Below, in pieces: positions 23,992-32,578 of a DNA stretch of 64,000 nt; within the stretch, counting starts at the first letter, position 1; every line of letters starts with the position of its first letter. This DNA comes from Kineococcus rhizosphaerae (GTDB taxonomy: Bacteria > Actinomycetota > Actinomycetes > Actinomycetales > Kineococcaceae). A program made the translations under genes and the position numbers. The stretch is from positions 81,072 to 145,071 of the forward strand of contig NZ_PVZF01000015.1 in the NCBI RefSeq assembly GCF_003002055.1, given 5' to 3'. Under the pieces are notes generated by a model. That model searched no databases and was not told the origin of the DNA. It saw only the letters and a list, made by a program, of their open reading frames with translations.

Positions 23992-25170
23992 GTGAACGAC
24001 GACCACTCGTCCCGAGGCCGTGAGCTCGACCTCTTCGACACCTCACCGCTCGTCGGTCCCGGTCTGCCGTTGTGGCTGCCGGACGGCGGGACCGTCCGCG
24101 GTGAGCTGGAGAGGTTCGCCCTGGAACTGTCCCTGCGCAGCGGGTGCCGGCGGGTGAACACACCCGTCCTGGCCAAGCGAGAACTGTTCGAGCGGTCGGG
24201 GCACTGGCAGAAGTTCTCCGCCGACATGTTCGCCCCGGTCCGGGTCGGTGCGGAGGAGTACGTCCTGCGCCCGGCGAACTGCCCGCACCACACCCAGGTG
24301 TACGCCGCGCGCCCGCACAGCCACCGGGACCTGCCCGTGCGGTACGCGGAACTGGGGTCGATGTTCCGCAGCGAGCTGTCCGGTGTCCTCATGGGGTTGC
24401 GCCGGGTCCGGCAGATCAGCCTCGACGACGCGCACTCGTTCTGCCGTCCGGACCAGGTGGTCGAGGAGGTGCGGATCGCGCTGGCGGCGATCGAGGAGGC
24501 GTACGCCGTCCTGGGGATCCGCGTGGCGCGGTTCCGGTTGTCCGTCCGGGGCCCCGGGGGCTCCTACCTCGGCGACGACGCCCTGTGGGAGCGGGCCGAG
24601 GGGCAGTTGCGCGAGGCCCTGGGCGACCGTCCCCACGACGTCGCCCCCGGGGAGGCGGCGTTCTACGGCCCCAAGGTCGACGTGCAGGTGGCCGACGCGG
24701 CCGGCCGGGAGGAGACCCTGTCGACCGTGCAGGTCGACCACGTCCAGCCCGAGCGCTTCGGCCTGGAGTTCACCGGCGCGGACGGCGCCCGGCACCGGCC
24801 CGTGATGGTGCACCGCGGTCTGCTGAGCTCCATGGAGCGGCTGGTCGCGATGCTGCTGGAGCAGGACGGCGGCCGGTTGCCGACCTGGTTGTCCCCGGTG
24901 CAGGTGCGGGTCCTGCCGGTCAGCGGGGAGCGCCACGGCGAGCGCGCCCGCGAGATCGCCCGCGGTGCGAGGGGTCTGCGGGTGGAGGTCGACGAGGTGG
25001 GTCCGCTGAACCGGCGCGTGCGGGACGCGCGGGCGCGGCGGGTGCCGCACGTCGTCGTCGTGGGCGACGCGGAGGTGGCGGACGGTTCAGTGGCGGTCGA
25101 CGGCCGGCAGGTTCCGGCGCAGGAGTTCCTCGACGCGGTGCTCGGCGAGGTCGTCCGCCGCGGACGGTGA
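23992..25170 (+). CDS. Truncated threonyl-tRNA synthetase paralogue (no TGS/editing domains)
   Basis: Class II aminoacyl-tRNA synthetase of 392 residues, against about 650 for housekeeping ThrRS. The N-terminal TGS and editing domains are missing. The catalytic core begins at GPGLPLWLPDGG. Zinc ligands are kept: Cys in RPANCPHHTQ, His in DDAHSFC and His in MVHRGLLSSMERL (also motif 3). Motif 2 is FRSELSGVLMGLRRV, and a short anticodon-binding domain closes the protein. It should charge tRNA-Thr without proofreading. Stand-alone second ThrRS copies can protect against ThrRS-directed antibiotics or serve in starvation; which applies here is unknown. The 3' end overlaps the convergent gene by 84 bases. 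Confidence 0.82.
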   Translation: MNDDHSSRGRELDLFDTSPLVGPGLPLWLPDGGTVRGELERFALELSLRSGCRRVNTPVLAKRELFERSGHWQKFSADMFAPVRVGAEEYVLRPANCPHHTQVYAARPHSHRDLPVRYAELGSMFRSELSGVLMGLRRVRQISLDDAHSFCRPDQVVEEVRIALAAIEEAYAVLGIRVARFRLSVRGPGGSYLGDDALWERAEGQLREALGDRPHDVAPGEAAFYGPKVDVQVADAAGREETLSTVQVDHVQPERFGLEFTGADGARHRPVMVHRGLLSSMERLVAMLLEQDGGRLPTWLSPVQVRVLPVSGERHGERAREIARGARGLRVEVDEVGPLNRRVRDARARRVPHVVVVGDAEVADGSVAVDGRQVPAQEFLDAVLGEVVRRGR

Positions 25171-27423
25171 CCTCTGGTCGCACCAGCGCTCGAACGCGGC
25201 GGCGGGGACGGGACGGCTGTGGAGGTAGCCCTGGACGAGGTCGCACCCGAGGCGGGTGAGCTCGCGCAGGGTCTCCTCGTCCTCGACGCCCTCGGCGACG
25301 ACGCGGGCGCCGAGGCGGTGGGCGAGCTCGATGGTCGACACGATCACCGCCTCGGCGCGCGGGTCGGTGCCGATGCCGGTGACGAAGCTGCGGTCGAGCT
25401 TGACCTCGTCGAACTCCCGCTGCCGGAAGTACCCCAGGGAGGAGTAGCCGGTGCCGAAGTCGTCGATGCTGAGGGACAGGCCCATCTCGGAGAACTCGCG
25501 CAGGACGGCGAGGCTGCCGGCCGAGCCCTCCATGGCGACGGTCTCGGTGATCTCCAGCGCGAGGACGTCGACCGGGGCGTGGTGGCGGTGCAGGAGGGCG
25601 GACACGCGGGCCGGCAGGGCGGGGTTGGCGAGGTTCGTGGCGGACAGGTTCACCGCGACCCGCACGCCGCGGCCGTCGCGGTGCCAGGCGGAGGCGACGC
25701 GCAACGCCTCGTCGAGGACCCAGCCGGTGAGGGCGTGCATGAGCCCGTGCCGTTCGACGAGCCCGAGGAACGTCAGCGGCGGCATGAGGCCGTGGTCGGG
25801 GTGCTGCCAGCGCACGAGCGCCTCGGCGCCCTCGACGGTCCCGTCGTCGGTGCGGACCTGCGGCTGGAAGTGCAGCAGCAGGTTCCCGGCGCGCAGGTGG
25901 TCGTCGGCGTCGGCCTCGGTGTCGAGCCCGAGGCAGACCCGCAGCTGCTCGACGAGCAGGAGTTCCCCGCGGACCCCGCCGAGCGCGCCGGCGTCGTGGC
26001 CGGCGACCCGGTCGCCGCCCTCCTTGGCGCTCAGCAGGGCGAGGTCGGCGACGTGCAGGAGGTCGGCCGCGGTCTCGGCCTGGCGGGGGTGCACCGCGAC
26101 GCCGACGCTGGCCCCGACGTGGATGCGCCGTCCGCCGACGGTGTAGCTGCCGCTGATCGCGGGGTGGGCGGCGCGGACGGTGTCGAGGCCCTCCTCCGGC
26201 CCGGGCAGCAGGACGGCGAGCTCGTCGCCGCCGAGCCGGGCGACGAGGGCGTCGGCCGGGAACGTGGCGCGCAGCCGGGCCACGACCTGGCGCAGCAGGT
26301 CGTCGCCGGCGCCGTGGCCGAGGGAGTCGTTGACGGTCTTGAACCGGTCGAGGTCGACGAGGGCCAGGGCGAAGGGTTCGGCGGCCTCGACGCGGGCGGT
26401 GACCGCTTCGACGAGGGCGCGGCGGTTGGCGGCGCCGGTGAGGTCGTCGACGAGCGCGGCCTGCCGGAACGCGGTGAGGGTGAGCAGTTCCCGCTGACCG
26501 CCGACGAGGAGCCCGACCCCGCCGACGAGGGCGACGAACGCCAGGCTGGCGCTGAACGGGTCGGGCCGGCCGAGGGCGACGAGGAACAGGACGACCGCCG
26601 CGACGGGCACGCAGACGACGGGCAGGACGTACAGCCAGCGCCCGTCGCGGGCCGTGGACCGTCGCGGGTTCGGGGCCAGCCAGGACGTCGCGGCGACGGC
26701 GACGAGCCCGCCGACCCACGCGACGTCGAAGCCGAGGCCGAAGGTGACGGCCGTCCCGCCGCTGCAGACGAGGACGACGGAGTAGCCGACGTCGCCGGCG
26801 GCGAAGACGGTGAGCCCGGCGGTCAGCGCCCACCAGCGGTGGTCACGGCCGCGGCCGGCGGCGACGACACCCGCGCAGGCGGCCACGATGAGGTCGCCGA
26901 AGGGCAGGTACAGCCACCAGCCGACGTTCAGCAGCGGGGTTCCCGTGAGGTGGGCCAGGGGCGGGGCGACGAACCGGGCGATGACGGCGGCGAGCAGGAC
27001 GAGGACGGTGGCGATCTCGAGGACGTAGCTGCGCCGTTGCACGCGGTGGGGCCACAGCAGTGCGCCGATGCCCCGCAGCCAGAACAGGTACCCGACGACG
27101 TAGCCGGCCTCCAGGGCGGTCAGCGGGACGTCGCCCACGACGTTCTGCAGGACGTCGACGGCGATCTCGGTCGCGGTGTAGCAGGTCCAGCCGACGGCGA
27201 ACTCGCGCCAGGCGCGCGCCTCGCCGTCGTCGACGCGGGCCCGCAGCCACAGGGCGGTGACGGCGAGGAGCTCGACGCCCGAGCCGAGCCAGGTGTCCAG
27301 GGCCGGGCCGTGGGAGTGCGCGAGGAGGGTCAGGACCAGGTAGAGGACCCAGCCGGCGCCGGCGAGGGCGAGCAGGGTCCGGGGTGTGCGCCGGCGCCAG
27401 GCGGAGCGGGAGCTGGTGGGCAC
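25087..27423 (-). CDS. Membrane GGDEF-EAL c-di-GMP phosphodiesterase (paralogue)
   Basis: Protein of 778 residues. About nine N-terminal hydrophobic segments precede a GGDEF domain with the variant motif VARLGGDELAVLLPG and no I-site, then a complete EAL domain (GAEALVRWQHP, NLSATNL, EITETVAM, IDDFGTGYSSL, VKLDRSFV, AEGVED, QGYLHSRP). It is predicted to hydrolyse c-di-GMP, with the GGDEF part perhaps a GTP sensor. It shares layout and the GGDEL change with the protein at 7719. A FliA-type promoter lies directly upstream of the GTG start (27423). Its last 28 codons run antisense to the end of the ThrRS gene. Confidence 0.87.
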   Translation of the reverse strand: MPTSSRSAWRRRTPRTLLALAGAGWVLYLVLTLLAHSHGPALDTWLGSGVELLAVTALWLRARVDDGEARAWREFAVGWTCYTATEIAVDVLQNVVGDVPLTALEAGYVVGYLFWLRGIGALLWPHRVQRRSYVLEIATVLVLLAAVIARFVAPPLAHLTGTPLLNVGWWLYLPFGDLIVAACAGVVAAGRGRDHRWWALTAGLTVFAAGDVGYSVVLVCSGGTAVTFGLGFDVAWVGGLVAVAATSWLAPNPRRSTARDGRWLYVLPVVCVPVAAVVLFLVALGRPDPFSASLAFVALVGGVGLLVGGQRELLTLTAFRQAALVDDLTGAANRRALVEAVTARVEAAEPFALALVDLDRFKTVNDSLGHGAGDDLLRQVVARLRATFPADALVARLGGDELAVLLPGPEEGLDTVRAAHPAISGSYTVGGRRIHVGASVGVAVHPRQAETAADLLHVADLALLSAKEGGDRVAGHDAGALGGVRGELLLVEQLRVCLGLDTEADADDHLRAGNLLLHFQPQVRTDDGTVEGAEALVRWQHPDHGLMPPLTFLGLVERHGLMHALTGWVLDEALRVASAWHRDGRGVRVAVNLSATNLANPALPARVSALLHRHHAPVDVLALEITETVAMEGSAGSLAVLREFSEMGLSLSIDDFGTGYSSLGYFRQREFDEVKLDRSFVTGIGTDPRAEAVIVSTIELAHRLGARVVAEGVEDEETLRELTRLGCDLVQGYLHSRPVPAAAFERWCDQRSPSAADDLAEHRVEELLRRNLPAVDRH

Positions 27424-27431
27424 ACCGTTCT

Positions 27432-27458
27432 TTCGGTAGCAGGGCCCGTTCCCTTGAG
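27432..27458 (-). promoter_or_regulatory. FliA (sigma-28)-type promoter of the GGDEF-EAL gene
   Basis: On the minus strand CTCA (27458-27455), a 17-base spacer and ACCGAA (27437-27432) match the recalled actinobacterial FliA consensus CTCA-N15-17-GCCGAA with one change. The GTG start lies 8 bases downstream of the -10 element, as in the diguanylate cyclase promoter at 1692, so the message would be nearly leaderless. Confidence 0.55.
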
Positions 27459-27511
27459 GCGTGGGAGCCCTGTCCTGTGCACCGCGCCAACCCTTGCGCC
27501 CCGCCAGGACC

Positions 27512-28804
27512 TCAGCCGACGAGGGCGGCGTGCCCCGCCCGGCGGCGGGCCAGCACCGGCTGCGCGGCCAGGACGGCGGCCACGGCGACGGCGGCGACGA
27601 GCGGGACGATCCCGCACACGGCCATCCCGGCGCGGACGCCGACGTGCTCGGTGATCCAGCCGACGAGGGGGCCGCCCAGCGGCGTGCCGCCCATGAAGAC
27701 GAGGGCGTACAGCCCCATGACCCGGCCGCGGTACTCGTGGTCGACCCACAGCTGCACGGAGGAGTTCGCGATGGCCTGGAAGGCCAGGTTCGTGACGCCC
27801 ATGAGCACGAGCGTGACCGTGAACGTGCCGAGGTTCGGGGCGAGGGCCGCGAGCGTCTGGGCGAGGCCGAAGGCGGCCCCGAGCAGCAGGATGAGCCGCA
27901 GCCTGGAGTGGCTGCGGCCCCCGGCGATCAGGGCCCCGGCGATGGACCCGACGGCCAGGACGATGTTGAACGTCCCGTAGAGCCCGGCCCCGGAGTGGAA
28001 CGTCTCGGAGGCCATGGCGGTGAGCACCACGGGGAAGTTGAGGCCGAAGGTGCCGAAGACGCCGACCAGGGCGATGGTCCAGCCCACGTGCGGGCGTTCG
28101 GCGACGTACCTCAGGGCCGAGCGCAGTTGCCCCTTGGCGCGCGGGACGGCGGGGGCGGGCTGCAGCTCGGCGGTCCGCAGCGAGGCGAGGGTGATGGTGG
28201 GGCCGACGTAGAGGAGGGCGTTGACGGCGAACGCCCAGCCGGAGCCGACGGTCCCGATGAGGACGCTGGACAGGGCCGGGCCGACGAGGCGGGTCGTCTG
28301 GAAGACGGCGGCGTTGAGGGCGACGGCGTTGCGCAGGTGCTGCGGCGGGACGACCTCGCCGACGAACGACTGCCGGGTCGGGTTGTCGAGGGCGATGATG
28401 AACCCGGTGACCAGGGCGAGGCCGTAGATGGCGCCGACGGTGATGTGCCCGCTGATCGTGAGCACCGCCAGGGTGGTGGCGACGGTGGCGCTGCAGGCCT
28501 GGGTGACGAGCAGGATGTTCCGCTTGGGGTAGCGGTCGGCGATCATCCCGCCGTGCATCCCGAACAGCAGGATGGGCAGGAACGTCAACGCCATCGTGAG
28601 GCCGACGGCGGCCGGTGACCCGGTCAGTTCCAGGGTCAGCCAGTCCAGCGCGATGTTCTGCACCCAGACGCCGGTGTTGGCGAAGGCCTGGCCGGTGGCG
28701 TAGACCCGGAAGTTGCGGACCCGCAGGGCGGCGAAGGTCGCCCGGCCCGGGGTGGTTCTGGCGGTGGTGGGTTCTGCGCTGGCTTCGGCGGCTGCCGGTG
28801 TCAC
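27512..28804 (-). CDS. MFS transporter (EntS-like MFS_3 group)
   Basis: Protein of 430 residues with about 12 hydrophobic segments. FRVYATGQAFANTGVWVQNIALDW near the start and GGMIADRYPKRNILL, VLAQ-type and DNPTRQSFVGEVVP stretches resemble the MFS_3 exporters related to EntS. It probably exports a small molecule such as a siderophore or drug. GTG 28804 is preferred; the frame is open for another 22 Pro/Gly-rich codons that look non-coding. It is divergent from the LysR gene, with a perfect 21-bp palindrome in the spacer, so LysR control is likely. The substrate is unknown. Confidence 0.83.
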   Translation of the reverse strand: MTPAAAEASAEPTTARTTPGRATFAALRVRNFRVYATGQAFANTGVWVQNIALDWLTLELTGSPAAVGLTMALTFLPILLFGMHGGMIADRYPKRNILLVTQACSATVATTLAVLTISGHITVGAIYGLALVTGFIIALDNPTRQSFVGEVVPPQHLRNAVALNAAVFQTTRLVGPALSSVLIGTVGSGWAFAVNALLYVGPTITLASLRTAELQPAPAVPRAKGQLRSALRYVAERPHVGWTIALVGVFGTFGLNFPVVLTAMASETFHSGAGLYGTFNIVLAVGSIAGALIAGGRSHSRLRLILLLGAAFGLAQTLAALAPNLGTFTVTLVLMGVTNLAFQAIANSSVQLWVDHEYRGRVMGLYALVFMGGTPLGGPLVGWITEHVGVRAGMAVCGIVPLVAAVAVAAVLAAQPVLARRRAGHAALVG

Positions 28805-28930
28805 TGACCTGTTGCCCCTCGTGGCTGTCCCTGCGTGCTGACCTGGAGGTGGTGGCCCGAGGCCACTCACCGTGCGTCACCATCATCGGCGGCCCCCGGA
28901 GTAGGCTGCATCCGCATTGACGGCTTATCA

Positions 28931-28951
28931 GTCATCACGTGTCGTGATGAC
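28931..28951. promoter_or_regulatory. 21-bp perfect palindrome, probable LysR operator
   Basis: gtcatcacg (28931-28939) and cgtgatgac (28943-28951) flank TGT. It overlaps a candidate promoter for the LysR gene (TTGACG 28917-28922, tgtcgt 28940-28945, spacer 17). It lies between the divergent MFS and lysR genes. Confidence 0.65.
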
Positions 28952-28980
28952 GGGTGGGACCACGGGACGAGGCGGGGGCT

Positions 28981-29874
28981 GTGACGGCGGGTCAGGGACC
29001 GACGGGGACGTTCGAACCGGTGCAGCTGCGCACCTTCCTCGCCGTCGCGCAGACGCACTCGTTCACGCAGGCCGCCGCGCGGCTCGGCGTGCGGCAGTCG
29101 ACGGTGAGCCAGCACGTGAAGAAGCTCGAGGACTCCGTGGGCCGCCAGCTCGTCCACCGCGACACCCACTCGGTCGTGCTGACCCCCGACGGGGAGGCGA
29201 TGATCGGGTTCGCGCGCTCGATCCTGGCCTCCCACGAACAGGCCGCGGCGTACTTCACGGGCGCGCGCCCGGTCGGCCGCCTGCGCATCGGCATGTCCGA
29301 CGACCTCGCCCTGACCCGCCTGCCGCAGATCCTGCGCGACTTCCGCTCCGAGAACCCGCGCGTCGACCTCGAACTCACCGTCGACCAGTCCGGGACGCTG
29401 CACCGGCGCCTGGAGAACGACCGACTGGACATCTTCATCGGCAAGCGCCCGCCCCGCTCCGGGGAGGGCAAGCTCGTGCGCCGCGAACGCCTCGTCTGGG
29501 TCGGCAACCCCTCCACCCGCCTGGACCTGACCCAGCCGGTGCCGCTGGCGGTGTACCCGTCGCCGTCGCTGAGCGGGGCCGCGATGCACGAGGCGCTGGA
29601 CCGGGTCGGCATCGGCTACCGCTCGGCGTGCGTGTGCCGCGGCGTGAACGGCCTCATCGCCGCGGTCGCCGCCGGCATCGGCGTCTCCTGCCTGGCCGCC
29701 TCCCTGGTGCCCGTCCAGCTCGTCGCGCTCGGGGCCCAGCACAAGCTGCCCGAGCTGGGGCAGATCGACCTGGTGCTCCTGACCAACCCCAAGACGCAGG
29801 ACCGGCCCGCCTCGCGGGCCCTGGCCGCGGCCGTCCTGTCCAGCGGCCCCTCGAGCCTGGCCCCCTCCGCCTGA
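28981..29874 (+). CDS. LysR family regulator
   Basis: Regulator of 297 residues starting at GTG 28981 (purine-rich GAGGCGGGGG upstream; the frame is open for nine more codons). The helix-turn-helix is FLAVAQTHSFTQAAARLG followed by VRQSTVSQHVKKLE. The ligand domain (RLRIGMSDDLALTRLPQIL, LDIFIGKR) is of normal LysR type. It is divergent from the MFS exporter across a perfect palindrome, which suggests it controls the exporter and itself in response to the exported compound. Confidence 0.87.
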   Translation: MTAGQGPTGTFEPVQLRTFLAVAQTHSFTQAAARLGVRQSTVSQHVKKLEDSVGRQLVHRDTHSVVLTPDGEAMIGFARSILASHEQAAAYFTGARPVGRLRIGMSDDLALTRLPQILRDFRSENPRVDLELTVDQSGTLHRRLENDRLDIFIGKRPPRSGEGKLVRRERLVWVGNPSTRLDLTQPVPLAVYPSPSLSGAAMHEALDRVGIGYRSACVCRGVNGLIAAVAAGIGVSCLAASLVPVQLVALGAQHKLPELGQIDLVLLTNPKTQDRPASRALAAAVLSSGPSSLAPSA

Positions 29875-29950
29875 CCCCCTCCGCCTGACCCCCTCCTGCC
29901 GGCACACTCCTCGGCGGGACGCTCACAGCCCGCGTCGATACGGTGCGAGG

Positions 29951-32035
29951 GTGCTCGAGGGTCTGCACCGCCACCTGCAGGCGATCACCCGCCCGGAGGT
30001 GTCGGGGGACCTGCCGGCCCTGCTGCGCGCCGCCAGCCGCGCCGCCCGCGAGGTCGGGGCCGCGGACCACTGCGTCGCCTGGTTCGCCGGGGCCGACGGT
30101 CACGGCCCGGCGTACCTGGTCGACGGCGAGGGGTTCCTCGACGTCGCCGTCGCGCCGTTCGGGACGCGCGCGGCGGCCCTGCGGGACGTGCCCCTGCCGG
30201 GGCTGGCCGAGGTGGCGGCCCACGTCCTGGTCTGCCCGCTGGACGCCGACGGCTCCCGCGGGGCGCTCGTCCTGACCCGCGGCTCGGAGTTCACCGGGGA
30301 CCAGGCGCAGGCCGCGGGCGTCCTCGCCCTCGCGCTGGGCATGGCCGTGGAGACGACGCTGCGCTCCGAGGCCGAACGGTCCGCGGCGCGCGCGGCGTCG
30401 CGCTCGGCGCTGCTGGAACGGATCTCGAGCCTGCTGCAGAAGAGCGCCACGACGGCGGAGATCACGGCCCGGATCCCGCAGGCGGTCGTGGAGGTCCTGG
30501 ACTGCCTGTCGTCGTCGTTGTACGTCCTCGACGGCGACGACTTCGCGGGCCGCAGCCACCCACCGCTGCCCGCGGCGTGGCAGGACCGGTTCGACCGCTT
30601 CGACCGCCGCGCGGACACCCCCGTGGCCGAGGCCGTCCGCACGGGCCGCCCGCTCGTCGTGACCCGGGCGGAGATCGGCCGCTACCGGGAACTGGACGGC
30701 GTCGACCCCGACCGGATCGGCGTGACGCTCGTCGTCCCCCTCGCCGGCCGCGACGACCACGTCCTCGGGGCGCTGAACGTCAACTGGGGCGACCGGTCCC
30801 CGCTGGAGCACGGCGACCTCGACCTGTTCGCCGGGGTCGCGCTGCAGGTCGCGGTCGCCCTCGAACGCGCGCAGCTGCTGGACGCGGAACGGTCCTCGAG
30901 GGAGGCGCTGTCCCGTTCGCACGAGGCCCTGGACCTGCTCGCGCGCGACCTGCAGCGCGGCCTGCTGCCGAGCCGGATGCCGCAGCGCGAGGGGCTGCAG
31001 ATCGCGACGCGGTACGCGCCGGCGCTCGCGGGCGCGGAGATCGGCGGGGACTGGTTCGACGCCGTCCAGACCGGGGACGACATCGCGCTGATCATCGGCG
31101 ACGTGCAGGGCCACAGCACGCGGGCGGCGGGGTTGATGGGCCAGGTGCGGACGGCGGTGCGCGCGTACGTCAGCGAGGGCCACGACCCGTCGGCCGCGCT
31201 GGAGCGCACCAACCGGCTGCTCGTCGACCTGGACGCGGGGCGGTTCGCGACGTGCTGCCTGGTCCGGCTGGACGCGGCGACGGGGATGCTGTCGGTGGCC
31301 TCGGCCGGTCACCAGCCGCCGCTGGTCGTCGACGACTCGGGGCTGCACGAGGTCGCCGTCGACCCGGGGCCGCCGCTGGGCGTGCTGCACGAGGCGGTCT
31401 ACCCGACGACGCGCTACCGGCTGCTGGGGCGCAGCGCGGTGCTGCTGTACACCGACGGCGTGGTCGAGGTCTCGGGGCAGGGCTCGGACCACGGCGAGCG
31501 GGTGCTGCGCGACACCCTGCTGCGCGCCGCGCGCGAGGACCCGCCCCGGCCGGCCGAGCTGCTGGCCTCGGCGGTCGTGGAGGCGATCCCGCACGCGCTC
31601 ACGGACGACGCGGCCCTGCTGGTGGCGACGTTCACCGGTGCGGACGCGGGGCGCCTCGAGGCGTCGCTGTGGTTGCCGCCGGACATCCGCGCGGTCGCGG
31701 CGGCGCGCGAGTTCCTGCGGGACCGGCTGACGGCGTGGTCGACGGACGAGCTCCTCGACGAGGCCGAGCTCGTCCTGTCCGAACTGGTGACGAACGCCCT
31801 CGTGCACACCGGCGGCGGGGCGGGGCTGGCGTTGCGGTTCGACGGCGCGCACCGCAGGCTGACGATCTCGGTCGAGGACTCCTCGACGAGGTCCCCGCAC
31901 GAGCGGGCCATGTCGCCGGACGCGTTGGGCGGCAGGGGGTTGGGCATCGTGGAGGCGGTGGCGGACGCGTGGGGCGTGCGGGTGGGCGAGCAGGGCAAGA
32001 CGGTGTGGGCCGACCTCGCCGTCGAGGCCGACTGA
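29951..32035 (+). CDS. GAF-SpoIIE phosphatase-HATPase kinase fusion
   Basis: Protein of 694 residues combining opposing activities. GAF-like sensory regions fill residues 20-135 and about 150-310. A SpoIIE/PP2C phosphatase follows from about 335 (EIGGDWFDAV, IGDVQGHSTRAA, LYTDGVVEVSG, TDDAALLVATF). The C-terminal 130 residues are an RsbW-type GHKL domain (N-box ELVTNALVHTGG, GGRGLGIVEAVAD, GKTVWADLAVE). Its likely substrate is a STAS anti-anti-sigma protein that the two domains dephosphorylate and phosphorylate. Such fusions are common in Streptomyces and relatives. No partner gene is adjacent. The start is the GTG at 29951. Confidence 0.88.
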   Translation: MLEGLHRHLQAITRPEVSGDLPALLRAASRAAREVGAADHCVAWFAGADGHGPAYLVDGEGFLDVAVAPFGTRAAALRDVPLPGLAEVAAHVLVCPLDADGSRGALVLTRGSEFTGDQAQAAGVLALALGMAVETTLRSEAERSAARAASRSALLERISSLLQKSATTAEITARIPQAVVEVLDCLSSSLYVLDGDDFAGRSHPPLPAAWQDRFDRFDRRADTPVAEAVRTGRPLVVTRAEIGRYRELDGVDPDRIGVTLVVPLAGRDDHVLGALNVNWGDRSPLEHGDLDLFAGVALQVAVALERAQLLDAERSSREALSRSHEALDLLARDLQRGLLPSRMPQREGLQIATRYAPALAGAEIGGDWFDAVQTGDDIALIIGDVQGHSTRAAGLMGQVRTAVRAYVSEGHDPSAALERTNRLLVDLDAGRFATCCLVRLDAATGMLSVASAGHQPPLVVDDSGLHEVAVDPGPPLGVLHEAVYPTTRYRLLGRSAVLLYTDGVVEVSGQGSDHGERVLRDTLLRAAREDPPRPAELLASAVVEAIPHALTDDAALLVATFTGADAGRLEASLWLPPDIRAVAAAREFLRDRLTAWSTDELLDEAELVLSELVTNALVHTGGGAGLALRFDGAHRRLTISVEDSSTRSPHERAMSPDALGGRGLGIVEAVADAWGVRVGEQGKTVWADLAVEAD

Positions 32036-32039
32036 GGCG

Positions 32040-32063
32040 CCCGGCCCGCGGGAGCGGGCCGGG
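32040..32063. terminator. Bidirectional terminator hairpin
   Basis: A perfect 10-bp stem cccggcccgc (32040-32049) and gcgggccggg (32054-32063), loop GGGA, between the convergent phosphatase (stop 32035) and marR (stop 32072) genes. Confidence 0.75.
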
Positions 32064-32071
32064 CCGGCTGC

Positions 32072-32539
32072 TCAGCCGCCGTCGACCATCCGCAGCAGCA
32101 CCCCGTTCAGCGCGGCGACCTCGGCCTCGTCCAGGCCCAGCCGTGCGGGGGTGTTCGCCTCCTGCACCGCGGGCCACACGAGCGCCAGCAGGTCGCGGCC
32201 GGCGGGGGTGAGCGTCAGCGGGTTCCGGCGCCCCTTGGTGCGGTCCTCGGACCCCCGCGCGACGAGTCCGCGCTCGACCATCCCGTCCAGGACGCCGCTG
32301 AGGGACTGCGGGCGGACCAGGACCGCGCGGGCCAGTTCGGCCCGGGTGAACGGCAGGCCGGTGGCCAGGTGCGAGAGGACCCCGAACTGCACCGGCGACA
32401 GGCCGTGCTCGGCGAACAGCGCGGTCAGGTCCCGCTGGGCCCGGTGCGCGGCGCGGATCAGCGACCACGTCACGAGGGCGTCGATGTCGTCTCCGGTCAG
32501 GTCCACGGTCGGGTTGCCACCTCCTCCAGGAACGCCCAT
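32072..32539 (-). CDS. MarR family regulator
   Basis: Regulator of 155 residues from ATG 32539; GTG 32516 behind GGAGGAGG is an alternative. The winged helix is LTALFAEHGLSPVQFGVLSHLA, FTRAELARAVLVRPQSLSGVLDGM and RTKGRRNPLTLT, the last being the typical DxRxxxxxLT wing region. It is divergent from an NmrA-like NAD(P)H reductase across about 40 bases, the common layout for redox- or quinone-sensing MarR/reductase pairs. I infer that it represses that gene and is relieved by electrophiles or phenolics. Confidence 0.85.
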   Translation of the reverse strand: MGVPGGGGNPTVDLTGDDIDALVTWSLIRAAHRAQRDLTALFAEHGLSPVQFGVLSHLATGLPFTRAELARAVLVRPQSLSGVLDGMVERGLVARGSEDRTKGRRNPLTLTPAGRDLLALVWPAVQEANTPARLGLDEAEVAALNGVLLRMVDGG

Positions 32540-32578
32540 CCTTTCACCAACAGGTTCCTGCTTCTCGTGGAGGTCCCC

